Shown: piece after piece, positions 1-8,602 of the stretch | Layout: the number at the start of each line of letters is the position of its first letter | How positions within the stretch are numbered: the stretch's first letter is position 1 | NCBI GenBank assembly: GCA_028284805.1 | Contig: JANQQZ010000059.1 | Span: 1 to 50,574 of the forward strand | Reading direction: 5' to 3' | Length of the DNA: 50,574 nucleotides | Source: Phycisphaerales bacterium | Lineage (GTDB): Bacteria; Planctomycetota; Phycisphaerae; Phycisphaerales; UBA1924 | The notes under the pieces: generated by a model | Told to the model about the DNA's origin: nothing | What the model saw: only the letters and a program-made list of their open reading frames with translations | Database searches by the model: none | Program-made: the position numbers and the translations under genes

Positions 1-1
1 C

Positions 2-787
2 CTCAAGCCCGACGTGTACTTCACCTCCGACGGGCGCATGGGCGGCGTGGGCAATCTCGACGAGCTCTTCGGCTCGACCGGCGACGAGGTCGTCCGCGAC
101 AAGCAGAAGTCGCTCCGCCAGGGTCAGGTCGAGGGCTACGCGATCGAGGGCGGGCACAACACCGCCATCGTCCGCGCCATGACCAAACGCTCGATCGCGC
201 TGTGGTACCGGTTCGAGAACGGGCTGCCCGTCTTCCACGAGGCGACCGACAACAACCCGCCGCTGGGCGGGGGATGGTTCCGCCTGACCGACACAGGCGA
301 GGACGAGTTCCAGGACACCGATCAGGACATCGTCCGCCTCCGCGGCAACGACACGCTCACGCTCAACGCTGACACCGCCGACAAGATCGGCTTCAGCAAG
401 GGCACTGCCGACACGATGGACGACCTGCTCTTCGCGATGGGCATCGAGGACCGGGCCTGGCTTATCGACGACGAGGACAACGACGGGTTCGCCGATGGCG
501 CCGAGCGGATCGGCACGACTTGGGACCGGGGGCTGACCTCCGCGTTGCGGACGCTCCTCAACATCGACCGCGACATCGCCGCGATCCGTGTGCCGCAGAA
601 CGTCGAGAACGACCGGCGCCAGGCGGTGATCGAGGCCCAGACGCTCAAGATCCTCAAGCGGGCGATCCGCCTGCTGAACCAGTACGAAGAGGTCTTCGAC
701 CCCAACGAGCAGTGGCGGGTCGCGCTGGAGCTCCGCATCCAGCAGATCGAGAACGAGATCCGTCGCCGGCGCATCGGCGGCGGCTGA
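2..787 (+). CDS. ClpP/NfeD-like serine protease family protein, C-terminal part (5' partial)
   Basis: The reading frame is open to the left edge of the window, so the gene starts upstream and only about 261 C-terminal residues are visible. It is a paralog of the next gene. Both share a central block, an LTLNA...FSKGTA.T...LL segment (here residues ~115-145 of the visible part), and a charged helical C-terminus. That LTL-A-x-A...G-x-A-D/G-T block is typical of the crotonase/ClpP-fold NfeD and SppA-type membrane-associated proteases, where it closes the protease domain. The nucleophile region lies outside or at the edge of the window, so activity cannot be judged. The gene ends 44 bases before the next start, so the two are probably co-transcribed. 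Family placement is by similarity of pattern, not by search. Confidence 0.6.
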   Translation, partial: LKPDVYFTSDGRMGGVGNLDELFGSTGDEVVRDKQKSLRQGQVEGYAIEGGHNTAIVRAMTKRSIALWYRFENGLPVFHEATDNNPPLGGGWFRLTDTGEDEFQDTDQDIVRLRGNDTLTLNADTADKIGFSKGTADTMDDLLFAMGIEDRAWLIDDEDNDGFADGAERIGTTWDRGLTSALRTLLNIDRDIAAIRVPQNVENDRRQAVIEAQTLKILKRAIRLLNQYEEVFDPNEQWRVALELRIQQIENEIRRRRIGGG

Positions 788-831
788 GACACACGAACCC
801 CGAGGCGCGACGACAACACGAGGAACGCACC

Positions 832-2121
832 ATGACCACACGCACCCTGATGTCCCGAACCAGCGCGATCGTCGCGGCGATCGCCCTGTTCCTTGGTCTG
901 TCTCTCGGCGCTCCGGCCTCGGCGGCGTCCTTCGAAACCGCATTAGTGAACGCCTCGCTCGTTGAAGGCCCCGACGTTGTCGAGACCAAAGACGGACGCA
1001 AGCTCGAGGGCACCATCGTCCGCGAGGTGAACGGGTACGTCTGGATCGATCTCGGCGTGGGCAACCCGCTCATGCTGCGCCCCGACGAGATCGAATCGAT
1101 CCAGCGCGACGCCGACACCGAGGTCGGCAGCGACCCGGTCCTCGCCGACGCCGAGGAGAAGACGTGGGAACGCCGCGAGGGCGTGACCCGCGCCGCGGTC
1201 ATCACCGCCGAGGAGATGGTCGGCATCTGGATGTCTGCCAAGCCCCTCGAAGACGCGATCCCCATCCTTCAGGACGAGGGGGTCGATCTGGTCGTGCTCA
1301 AGATCCGGTCGGGCGGAGGCCTGGGGCTCGAGGTCCAGAAGATCTCTGACGTCCTGCACAAGCAGTACAAGCCCAACTTCCAGCTCGTCGCGTGGATCGA
1401 GAGCGCGATCTCGGCGGCCGCGATGAGCGCGCACTGCATCGAAGAGATCTACTTCATGCCCCGCGCAAACTACGGCGCCGCGACCGGCTGGTCGGGTGCG
1501 CTCGAGGCGGTCGAGGGACGTCAGCTCGAGTCGTTCCTCTACATGATGGAGAAGATCTCCGAGCGGGGCAACAAGGACCCCCTGATCATGCGGTCCATGC
1601 AGATCAATGTCCCGCTCTCGTACGACATCGAGCCCGACGGCACCAGGAAGTTCTACGAGTCCACCGAGGCCGAGCACGTGCTCAACGACGGCGAGTACAT
1701 CCTCACGCTGAACGCCGAGAGTGCCGAGCACGCGGACTTCAGCAAGGGCACAGCCGGCACGCTCGAGGAGCTCACCCGCCTGCTCGAGGCCAGCATCGGC
1801 GAGATCGAGTGGGTCGGGGAGCGCATCTCGGGCGAGCCCTTCCCGATCAGCCAGGCCGAGCGCCACCAGCGCGAGTGGCGCGAGGAGATGACCTTCCAGC
1901 AGAACCGCTTCATCGAGATCTACAACAAGTACGAGATGGAGCTGGGCAACGCCGCCTCGGTGCCCGTCGAGAACCGGGGCGGGTTCCTCCGCAAGGCCAG
2001 CCGTTACCTGACGCAGATCCGCAGGATGTACGACGACAACCCGAACTTCGGACTCCTCCAGGGCATGACCGACGAGTGGTTCATCGAGCAGGAGCGCCGG
2101 ATCGACGAGCTGCGCCGCTGA
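832..2121 (+). CDS. Secreted ClpP/NfeD-like serine protease family protein
   Basis: This is a 429-residue protein. The ATG at 832 is chosen because GAGGAA lies 8 bases upstream and the encoded start is a clear signal peptide (AIVAAIALFLGLSLGAPASA, then cleavage near residue 35). Residues ~45-85 (ETKDGRKLEGTIVREVNGYV) look like a small beta-barrel-type module. Residues ~120-330 carry the ClpP-like fold: VDLVVLKIRSGGG (oxyanion strand), then a SAISAAAMSAHCIEEIYFMP segment in the position of the NfeD/SppA nucleophile helix, then LTLNAESAEHADFSKGTA. The C-terminal ~100 residues are helical and charged. It probably cleaves or monitors envelope proteins. The upstream gene is a paralog, making a tandem duplication. 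A Ser-Lys dyad is not proven here. Confidence 0.62.
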   Translation: MTTRTLMSRTSAIVAAIALFLGLSLGAPASAASFETALVNASLVEGPDVVETKDGRKLEGTIVREVNGYVWIDLGVGNPLMLRPDEIESIQRDADTEVGSDPVLADAEEKTWERREGVTRAAVITAEEMVGIWMSAKPLEDAIPILQDEGVDLVVLKIRSGGGLGLEVQKISDVLHKQYKPNFQLVAWIESAISAAAMSAHCIEEIYFMPRANYGAATGWSGALEAVEGRQLESFLYMMEKISERGNKDPLIMRSMQINVPLSYDIEPDGTRKFYESTEAEHVLNDGEYILTLNAESAEHADFSKGTAGTLEELTRLLEASIGEIEWVGERISGEPFPISQAERHQREWREEMTFQQNRFIEIYNKYEMELGNAASVPVENRGGFLRKASRYLTQIRRMYDDNPNFGLLQGMTDEWFIEQERRIDELRR

Positions 2122-2147
2122 CACCCTGAGCACGCCGACACAGAATC

Positions 2148-2179
2148 AAGCCGACCGGGTCGAACCGGTTGGCTTTTTT
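2148..2179 (+). terminator. Rho-independent terminator
   Basis: An 11-bp stem (2148-2158 with 2165-2175, one G.T wobble) with a 6-base loop is followed directly by a run of T. It lies 26 bases after the stop at 2121 and ends the protease transcription unit just before the promoter of the M3 peptidase. Confidence 0.85.
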
Positions 2180-2187
2180 CGTGCGCA

Positions 2188-2193
2188 TAGCAT
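2188..2193 (+). promoter_or_regulatory. Putative -10 box (TAGCAT) of the M3 peptidase gene
   Basis: TAGCAT sits right after the terminator and about 31 bases before the ATG at 2225. It overlaps an alternative ATG at 2192, which argues that translation starts at 2225, where AAAGGA is 8 bases upstream. No clear -35 box is seen. Confidence 0.35.
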
Positions 2194-2224
2194 GTCCGAC
2201 GCATCAGCACAAAGGACCCACCGC

Positions 2225-3979
2225 ATGCCGACCATGCTCACCGACTACATCCCCGCCGATTTCGACGCGGCGAACCTCGACGCCCTGACCGAACGGCTGA
2301 ACGAGCTGCTCGGGCGCGAGGTCACCACAGCCGACGAGTTCGAGGCCTGGCTCGTGCACCGCTCCGAGTTGGATGCCGCCTTCAGCGAGTCGGCGGCGCT
2401 GCTCTACATCGCGATGACCTGCAACACCGACGACGAGCAAGCCGCCGGGGCGTACACACGATTCGTCGAGACCATCCCCCCCGCCGTCAAGCCGATCGTC
2501 TTCGAGCTCGACAAGAAGCAGAAGGCCCTGCACGAATCGACCGGGCTCGCCTCGGGGCGGTACGAGGTCATGGCCCGCGACACGATCACCGATGTCGACC
2601 TCTTCGACGAGCGGAACATCCCGCTGGAAACCGAGCTCGCCAAGCTCGACCAGAAGTACGACACCATCAGCGGCGCAATGACCGTCGAGTTCGACGGCGA
2701 GGAGAAGACCCTCCCCCAGATGGGCCCGTACCAGGAATCGACCGACCGCGCCGTGCGCGAGTCTGCGTGGCGCGCGGTCAGCGAGCGACGCCTGCGCGAC
2801 GTGGACCCTGTCAACGACATCTACGACGAGATGATCCGCCTGCGCCACGAGGTCGCGGGCAACGCCGGCTTCGAGAGCTTCACGGGCTACGCCTTCAAGG
2901 CCAAGCACCGCTTCGACTACACGCCCGAGCACTGCTTCGCGTTCCACGAGGCGTGCGAGACGATCGTGGCACCGTTCGCGCGCCGTCTCGACGAGCAGCG
3001 CAAGTCGGCGTTGGGCGTCGACACCCTCCGCCCTTGGGATCTGGCTGTCGACGTAAAGGGCCGCCCGCCGCTCGTGCCGTTCAAGGGCGGCGCCGACCTG
3101 GTCGCCAAGACCAACGCGGCGTTCGAGTCGCTGGACCCGCGTCTGGCGACGATGCTCGGCGAGTTGGGCGATGGCTCGGGCCGCGTCACCGCGGACAACG
3201 CGGGCAACCCCCCGCTGCTCGATCTGGACAGCCGCAAGGGCAAGGCGCCGGGCGGGTACCAGTACATGCGCGACCGCAGCCGGGTGCCGTTCATCTTCAT
3301 GAACGCGGCGGGCCTGCACCGCGATGTCGAGACGATGGTCCACGAGGCGGGTCACGCGTTCCACAGCATGGTCTGCGTCGACGAGCCGCTGCTGCACTAC
3401 CGCAGCAGCCCGATCGAGTTCGCCGAGGTCGCGAGCATGTCGATGGAACTCATGACCATGCCGCACTGGGGCGTGCCGGGCTCGTTCTACGCGGGCGACG
3501 AGGCCGCCCACGCCCGCGCGATGCGTCAGCAGCTCGAGGGCAGCATCGTCCTGCTGTCGTGGATCGCCACGATCGACGCCTTCCAGCACTGGGTCTACGC
3601 CAACCCGGCCCACACGCGCGACGAGCGGACCGCGCACTGGCTCTCGCTCGACGACCGCTTCGGCCGGGCCGTCGACTGGTCGGGCCTCGACGCCGCCCGC
3701 CCCAACGCCTGGCAGCGCCAGGGCCACCTCTTCGGCGCACCGTTCTACTACATCGAGTACGGCATCGCCCAGCTCGGCTCGCTCCAGCTCTGGCTCCGCT
3801 CGCTCGAAGAAGGCCCCGAAGTCGCGATCGACGCGTACTTGTCTGCGCTCAAACTCGGCGGCAGCCGCCCGCTGCCCGAACTGTTCAAGGCAGCGGGTCT
3901 TGAGTTCGACTTCGGGCCTGGGATCGTGGGAAGGCTCGCGGAGCGGGTTGAGGCGGAGCTGGCAAAGCTGCCGGAGTAG
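2225..3979 (+). CDS. M3 family oligoendopeptidase (PepF/thimet type)
   Basis: This 584-residue protein has the usual length of M3B oligopeptidases. The zinc site HEAGH is at residues ~373-377 (METMVHEAGHAFHSM), and SPIEFAEVASMSME about 25 residues downstream supplies the expected third ligand Glu. There is no signal peptide, so the enzyme should be cytoplasmic and trim short peptides. The start at 2225 is preferred over an in-frame ATG at 2192 because AAAGGA precedes it at good spacing and the protein then begins MPTMLTDYIP. The next gene follows after 4 bases, so the two share a transcript. Confidence 0.9.
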   Translation: MPTMLTDYIPADFDAANLDALTERLNELLGREVTTADEFEAWLVHRSELDAAFSESAALLYIAMTCNTDDEQAAGAYTRFVETIPPAVKPIVFELDKKQKALHESTGLASGRYEVMARDTITDVDLFDERNIPLETELAKLDQKYDTISGAMTVEFDGEEKTLPQMGPYQESTDRAVRESAWRAVSERRLRDVDPVNDIYDEMIRLRHEVAGNAGFESFTGYAFKAKHRFDYTPEHCFAFHEACETIVAPFARRLDEQRKSALGVDTLRPWDLAVDVKGRPPLVPFKGGADLVAKTNAAFESLDPRLATMLGELGDGSGRVTADNAGNPPLLDLDSRKGKAPGGYQYMRDRSRVPFIFMNAAGLHRDVETMVHEAGHAFHSMVCVDEPLLHYRSSPIEFAEVASMSMELMTMPHWGVPGSFYAGDEAAHARAMRQQLEGSIVLLSWIATIDAFQHWVYANPAHTRDERTAHWLSLDDRFGRAVDWSGLDAARPNAWQRQGHLFGAPFYYIEYGIAQLGSLQLWLRSLEEGPEVAIDAYLSALKLGGSRPLPELFKAAGLEFDFGPGIVGRLAERVEAELAKLPE

Positions 3980-3983
3980 ATCG

Positions 3984-5192
3984 TTGAAGAACGCTTTCTG
4001 GTCGGTCGTTTGTGTGTGCTTGAGCTTCGTCACGAGTTCGCCGTTCGCGCAGCCGAGCGACGAGAGCCTCGCGAGCGTTGACGTGCTCAGGGAGCGCGTC
4101 GTCGAGGTGCTCGAATGGGATCTGCTCGACCCAAGCGTTGATCCCGAACTGGTCCCGATCTCCCCGGGTGCGGCGACCAGCTGGGCAGAGGCCGCCGAGC
4201 TGCTGGACGAGCACGCCTCAGAACTGGACGAACTCTGCGAACTGTTCGCCTCGCCCGAGGGGAACGCGGTGCATCACGGCGTCGCCCGGCAGTCCGCCCG
4301 CGTGTTCCGCGCGGACCTCGCGCGTGCCGTCGAGCTCGGCGACCGCGAGCGGGCCACGAGAAGGCTTGCCGGGATGCTCGACGCCGCACGGCACACGATG
4401 CGCGTCGAGCGCCTGCTGATCGCGCGGCTGTCCGGGCTCAGTGTTCTGAGGCTGGCGACCGAAGCCTTCGAAGAACTGGGCCCCGATCACTTCGAAGCCG
4501 GAACGCTGCGTCCATCGCTTGACCAGCTCGCACGCTCGAAACTCGGCTGGGTCACGATGTTGAACCAGGAAGACGAGAAGCGGAGGCTCGCATCGCTCTA
4601 CGCGGCGTACGAGATCGATCCTCGAGACTCGCTCGAAACACTGAACGTGCTGCCTGAGGCGTTCGAAGGCATCTGGACCGGCGATCTCGCCGTCCGTCAC
4701 AGTGATGATCGAGTGTTTCCACGCGTGAGACTCGCCATACGGCGCGATGCCGAGGATCCTCGCCTGATCGTCGTCGAATACACCGCTTCGAACCAGGGCA
4801 GCGACTGGTTTGAAACGACCCACCCCAGGGTCGCCGATCAGTGGGGAGACGGCACTCCCGAAGTCGAGCATCGGTATCTGTTCCAACGCGAAGATCGCGC
4901 GAGCGATATCTGGGTTCGAGTCGTCGAACGCGATGGCGCTGACGGCGTTGAATACGAACCCATCCGGAGCACACACCTCACGCTCTTCTCAGGCCATCGG
5001 ATTCAGATCATCGACCTCACGCCCATGGGCCTCAGCGCTGTGGGCTCGGTCATGTCGATCCAGCTCACCGACGACGGCGCGATCGACTTCGAAGTCCAGA
5101 CGCTCGAGGCGAGAACGATTACTGCCATGCCCGCGGCAATCGGTCTCTGGATCGGCCGCCTGGAACGCGAGGACCCCGAGCCAGCCGACTAG
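3984..5192 (+). CDS. Secreted protein of unknown function, paralog of the next gene
   Basis: The start is set at TTG 3984, four bases after the M3 stop. From there the protein opens with a plausible signal peptide (MKNAFWSVVCVCLSFVTSSPFAQP); no in-frame ATG gives a better one. It has about 402 residues. The N-terminal half is helical and acidic. The C-terminal half carries a GIWTGDLAVRHSDD...RVRLAIRRDAEDPRLIVVEY block resembling a beta-barrel module, and the protein ends with IGLWIGRLERED. The next gene has the same plan (GTWVGRLRNPM..., ...AARLERAD) at clearly diverged sequence, so the two are an old tandem duplication. I do not recognise the family; export is inferred from the leader only. 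Confidence 0.6.
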   Translation: MKNAFWSVVCVCLSFVTSSPFAQPSDESLASVDVLRERVVEVLEWDLLDPSVDPELVPISPGAATSWAEAAELLDEHASELDELCELFASPEGNAVHHGVARQSARVFRADLARAVELGDRERATRRLAGMLDAARHTMRVERLLIARLSGLSVLRLATEAFEELGPDHFEAGTLRPSLDQLARSKLGWVTMLNQEDEKRRLASLYAAYEIDPRDSLETLNVLPEAFEGIWTGDLAVRHSDDRVFPRVRLAIRRDAEDPRLIVVEYTASNQGSDWFETTHPRVADQWGDGTPEVEHRYLFQREDRASDIWVRVVERDGADGVEYEPIRSTHLTLFSGHRIQIIDLTPMGLSAVGSVMSIQLTDDGAIDFEVQTLEARTITAMPAAIGLWIGRLEREDPEPAD

Positions 5193-5211
5193 GTGCGAGC
5201 GAGATCTGTCG

Positions 5212-5217
5212 TATGCT
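5212..5217 (+). promoter_or_regulatory. -10-like box (TATGCT) 6 nt before ATG 5224
   Basis: TATGCT ends six bases before the start codon and there is no Shine-Dalgarno sequence. A transcript would begin at or near the A of ATG, that is, leaderless. No convincing -35 box is seen. Confidence 0.4.
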
Positions 5218-5223
5218 CACAAC

Positions 5224-6519
5224 ATGAAAGCCCGCACGCTGCTGCTGAGTGTTGTGCTCGCCAACTGCTCCCTCGCTCAGCCCCCGATCGACGATCTCCC
5301 ACCGGACATGCAGGAACTCCTGCAGAACCCGTGGCAGCGTGCGCTCTGGGATCTCGGCGGGGTGCTCAATGTGATCAGCGAGGACACGATCCCGCCGACG
5401 ATCGACATGGAGTGGGCCGCCAAAGAACCCGACTTCTATCCGCAATCGTGGGATGACTGCGCGGACATCCTCGACAAGCACCGCGATACGCTCGACGCGA
5501 TGACCGAGCATGCCGCGGAACTCCGATCCGCCGCGGATCTGAAGGACGCGATCCCCTATCGCCGCATCGCGCAGGTCGTGAAGATCGATGCGCTCTACGC
5601 CGCCGCGCAGGACGACCCCGAGCGGGGCGCGAGGCGTATCGCCACGATCTTCGACGTCGGACGAGCCATGATGACCGACGGCAGCACCGTCAGCGGTCTC
5701 ACGGGCTTCGCCCTGCTCACCCTGGCAACGACTGCGCTGGAAGCCGAGCTCGCGAGGCCCGAGCCCTGGCTCACCGAGCAGCACCTCGGCCCGGTCCGCG
5801 ACGCGCTCACCCGGCTCGCGGAGCGCCGGATGCGCTGGCCTTTGCGGCCGAAACTCGATGAACGCCGCACCGAACTCGCTGCGCGTCTCGGTGCGCTCTT
5901 CGAGCGGCTCGATGTGGAGCCCGGTCTCGCGCTCGAGCCGGACCCCGCACTCGCCCCCGCGTGGCGCGGCACATGGGTGGGCAGGCTGCGCAACCCGATG
6001 CTGGACGCCGATGACTGGTTCGGGAACGACCCGAGTCTCTTCACCGAGATCCGGCTCACCTTCCTGCCCGTCGAGAAAGACCCAACCCGAGCGGTGCTGA
6101 CCATCCGCCAAGAGCTGATCATTGGCGATGATCTTGGTGCCTCCCTCATGGCGATGTCTCGAGAACACGACCCCGACGAGGAAGCAACCCGGTTCAACCT
6201 CCGCGTTGTCGACTCGGCGGCACGCGGCTGGGTCGTAGAAACCGACCACATCCGAGCCGAGATCCGCGAGCGGTTCGAGGGCGCGGAACTCGAAGAGGTC
6301 GAGGCGGTGCTCGACCGGTACGTGATGTCAGCGGGGCAGCCGACCGACGACCGCTTCGAGATCAGCGTGTTCGACCCCGAGTTCGATGTCGTTCACTCGT
6401 ACCGCATGCGCCTGACCGGCGACGGCACGATGGAGTACAAGACCATCGCGATAACCCCAGAGCCCTGGTCCGGAAGCACGGTGATCCAGCACGCCGCCAG
6501 GCTCGAACGCGCAGACTAG
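5224..6519 (+). CDS. Secreted protein of unknown function, paralog of the preceding gene
   Basis: This 431-residue protein starts at ATG 5224 with a signal peptide (MKARTLLLSVVLANCSLAQP). The layout matches the preceding gene: an acidic helical half with a W.D.ADILDKH segment (SWAEAAELLDEH upstream), then GTWVGRLRNPMLDADDWF and a beta-rich C-terminal half. The stop codon TAG lies in a CTAG that is also the stop of the convergent DJ-1 gene. Despite the 31-base gap to its paralog, a TATGCT box directly upstream suggests its own promoter. Function is unknown. Confidence 0.65.
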   Translation: MKARTLLLSVVLANCSLAQPPIDDLPPDMQELLQNPWQRALWDLGGVLNVISEDTIPPTIDMEWAAKEPDFYPQSWDDCADILDKHRDTLDAMTEHAAELRSAADLKDAIPYRRIAQVVKIDALYAAAQDDPERGARRIATIFDVGRAMMTDGSTVSGLTGFALLTLATTALEAELARPEPWLTEQHLGPVRDALTRLAERRMRWPLRPKLDERRTELAARLGALFERLDVEPGLALEPDPALAPAWRGTWVGRLRNPMLDADDWFGNDPSLFTEIRLTFLPVEKDPTRAVLTIRQELIIGDDLGASLMAMSREHDPDEEATRFNLRVVDSAARGWVVETDHIRAEIRERFEGAELEEVEAVLDRYVMSAGQPTDDRFEISVFDPEFDVVHSYRMRLTGDGTMEYKTIAITPEPWSGSTVIQHAARLERAD

Positions 6520-7100
6520 ACCAGCATCGCCTCCGCTACCTCGGCGGCCTTGGTCCTGCTCGTGAGCCTTGCCGCGATGGCGAGCCCGAACGCGATCGCG
6601 GTCGCGGGGCCGCGGCTCGTGATCAGGTTGCCGCACTCGACGACCGGCTCGTCGTCGACGTACTCCGTACTCGACGGGAACAGATCGCGCGTGCTCGGGT
6701 GACCCGTCGCCCGCACACCGCAGAGCAGCCCGAGCGGGCCGAGCACCATGGCGGGCGCCGCGCAGATCGCGCAGACCAGCCGGTCGACCTCGGTGTGACG
6801 CATGACCATCTTGCCCGCCGCCTCGGACTCCGCGACGACCAGAGCGCCCGGGCCGCCGCCCGGGATCAGCACCGCGTCGAACAGGCTCCCGCGCACTGCG
6901 CCCACGAGGCGCTCCGCGTGCATCGGCAGACCCCGGCTGCCCACCGGGCGCAGCCCACCCACACCGACCATCGTCACACGGACGCCCGCGCGGACCAGCA
7001 CGTCGGCGGGCGCGTACGTCTCGATCTCCTCGCTGCCCTCGGCAACGAGCACCGCGGCGGTGGGCATCCTCGGATCGTCCTCGTCGTAAGAGCCGGGCAT
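6516..7100 (-). CDS. DJ-1/PfpI family protein
   Basis: The core (AAVLVAEGSEEIETYAPADVLVRAG) and the nucleophile elbow AICAAPAMVLG are typical of the YajL/DJ-1 branch of the PfpI superfamily; the Cys in ICAAPA is the conserved reactive residue. Such proteins act as glyoxalase/deglycase-like or redox-sensing cytoplasmic proteins. Two starts compete. ATG 7067 gives the homology-favoured MPTAAVLV (183 residues). ATG 7100 gives an 11-residue extension (194 residues) and is preferred because CATACT lies exactly six bases upstream on this strand, as at other leaderless starts here. The gene is divergent from the decarboxylase with only 16 bases between the starts. Confidence 0.85.
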   Translation of the reverse strand: MPGSYDEDDPRMPTAAVLVAEGSEEIETYAPADVLVRAGVRVTMVGVGGLRPVGSRGLPMHAERLVGAVRGSLFDAVLIPGGGPGALVVAESEAAGKMVMRHTEVDRLVCAICAAPAMVLGPLGLLCGVRATGHPSTRDLFPSSTEYVDDEPVVECGNLITSRGPATAIAFGLAIAARLTSRTKAAEVAEAMLV

Positions 7101-7105
7101 CACTC

Positions 7106-7112
7106 TAGTATG
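7106..7112. promoter_or_regulatory. Overlapping divergent -10-like boxes
   Basis: On the plus strand TAGTAT (7106-7111) lies 5 bases before GTG 7117. On the minus strand CATACT (7112-7107) lies 6 bases before ATG 7100. The two boxes overlap by five bases, so RNA polymerase would be expected to commit to one direction at a time. Confidence 0.4.
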
Positions 7113-7116
7113 GGCT

Positions 7117-8595
7117 GTGCCGCCCGAACCCGCAACACACATGACCGCCGACCAACTCCGCACTGAGGGCGCACGCGTGCTGGACCTCATCGCCCAGTAC
7201 CTGACCTCGCTGGAGGATCGCTCGGTGCTCCCGCCCACGAAGCCGGGCGAGGTCATGGCCCGTCTCGAAGAACACGCGCCGGAGCAGCCGGGCGGGCAGA
7301 GCGTGTGGGACGAGATCCTCCGTGATGTCAGCGATCTGGTCCTGCCCAACACGACGCACTGGCAATCGCCGACTTTTTTCGGCTACTTTCCGTGCAACAC
7401 CTCGGCGCCGGCCATCCTGGGCGAACTGCTGGCGTCGGGTCTCGGCGTGCAGGGCATGCTCTGGCAGACCGCGCCGGCGGCCAACGAGATCGAGCGCGCC
7501 CTGCTCGACCAGGTGGCTCGCGCGATGGCGCTTCCCGAACGGTTCCTCTCGACATCTGAGCAAGGGGGCGGGTGCATCCAGCCCACCGCGAGCGACTCGA
7601 CACTCGTCAGCATGATCGCCGCACGGAAGCGCGTGGTCGAACGCACCGCCGCGGACCAAGCCTCGCTCACGGTCTACGCCTCCGATCAGGCGCACAGCTC
7701 GGTTCTGAAAGCGGCAATGATCACCGGGCTTGCGCGCACGAGCGACGACCGATCACGCGTGCGCCTCGTCGCGACCGACGCCGAACACCGGCTCGATCCC
7801 TCGGCGCTGCGCACCGTGATCGAGCGGGACCTGGCCGACGGACTTACCCCGGCATACGTCTGCGCAACCATCGGCACGACGGGAGTGACCGCCGTGGATC
7901 CGGTCGATCGCGTTGCTGAGGTCATGAACGACACGGGCGTCGCTGAGCGCGGAGCGTGGCTGCACGTCGACGCGGCCCACGCGGGCGTTCTCCTGCTTTG
8001 CGAGGAGTTCCGCTGGATGGCTGCCGGCCTCGAGCTCGCCGATAGCCTGTGCCTCAACCCGCACAAGTGGCTGCTCACGACCTTCGACTGCGACCTGTTC
8101 TGGACCGCGGACCGGCGCTCGCTGGTTGAGAGCCTCTCGATCACACCCGAGTACCTGCGAAACGACGCGACCGAGACAGGTGCGGTCTTCGACTACCGCG
8201 ACTGGGGCGTCCCGCTCGGGCGGAAGTTCCGGGCGCTCAAGCTGTGGTTCGTGCTGCGCTGGTACGGCCTGAGCGGGCTCCGGGCGTACCTGCGCGAGCA
8301 TGTGCGCCTAGCCCAGCTGTTCGAGCACCGTGTGCTGAGCGACGACCGCTTCGAGCTGCTCGCGCCGCGGACGATGAACCTCGTCTGCTTCGGGCTGCGG
8401 GCGGGTGATGAACCGACCGCCGAGCTCATGGCCCGCGTCAACGCCAGCGGCAGGGCGTTCCTGACCCACACGGTCATCCCAACCGCGGACGGACCCAGGT
8501 ACGCCATCCGCATGGCCATCGGCGCGGTCACCACGCAGGAGCGTCACGTCGCCGAGACATGGGATCTCATCGCGGAGCTCGCCCATGGCGTGTAA
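7117..8595 (+). CDS. Pyridoxal-phosphate-dependent amino acid decarboxylase, aromatic-L-amino-acid decarboxylase type
   Basis: This is a group II PLP decarboxylase of 492 residues. Features seen are HWQSPTFFGYFPCNTSAPAILGELL near the N-terminus, GGGCIQPTASDSTLVSMIAARK, the phosphate/His region DAAHAGVLLLCEEFR, and the Schiff-base lysine in NPHKWLLTTFDCDLFW (Lys ~317). The pattern fits aromatic-amino-acid, tyrosine or histidine decarboxylases; substrate is not determinable here. GTG 7117 is chosen because of the -10-like box 5 bases upstream; ATG 7141 (484 residues, MTADQLRTEG) is the alternative. The lipoprotein gene downstream begins around its stop codon. Confidence 0.88.
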   Translation: MPPEPATHMTADQLRTEGARVLDLIAQYLTSLEDRSVLPPTKPGEVMARLEEHAPEQPGGQSVWDEILRDVSDLVLPNTTHWQSPTFFGYFPCNTSAPAILGELLASGLGVQGMLWQTAPAANEIERALLDQVARAMALPERFLSTSEQGGGCIQPTASDSTLVSMIAARKRVVERTAADQASLTVYASDQAHSSVLKAAMITGLARTSDDRSRVRLVATDAEHRLDPSALRTVIERDLADGLTPAYVCATIGTTGVTAVDPVDRVAEVMNDTGVAERGAWLHVDAAHAGVLLLCEEFRWMAAGLELADSLCLNPHKWLLTTFDCDLFWTADRRSLVESLSITPEYLRNDATETGAVFDYRDWGVPLGRKFRALKLWFVLRWYGLSGLRAYLREHVRLAQLFEHRVLSDDRFELLAPRTMNLVCFGLRAGDEPTAELMARVNASGRAFLTHTVIPTADGPRYAIRMAIGAVTTQERHVAETWDLIAELAHGV

Positions 8596-8602
8596 CCTGC
8601 TC

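Noticed and set aside
2204-4033. Long minus-strand frame opposite the M3 peptidase (and similar long frames opposite 943-2121, 15072-16469, 18318-20597, 20713-22428)
   Set aside because: These are mirror frames of high-GC genes on the other strand. They are Arg/Ala/Val/Leu-rich without domains, and the plus-strand genes have clear motifs.
8585-8602. ATG 8585 as start of the lipoprotein
   Set aside because: It adds six residues (MACNLL) before a normal leader and lies inside the decarboxylase gene; possible but less likely than 8603.
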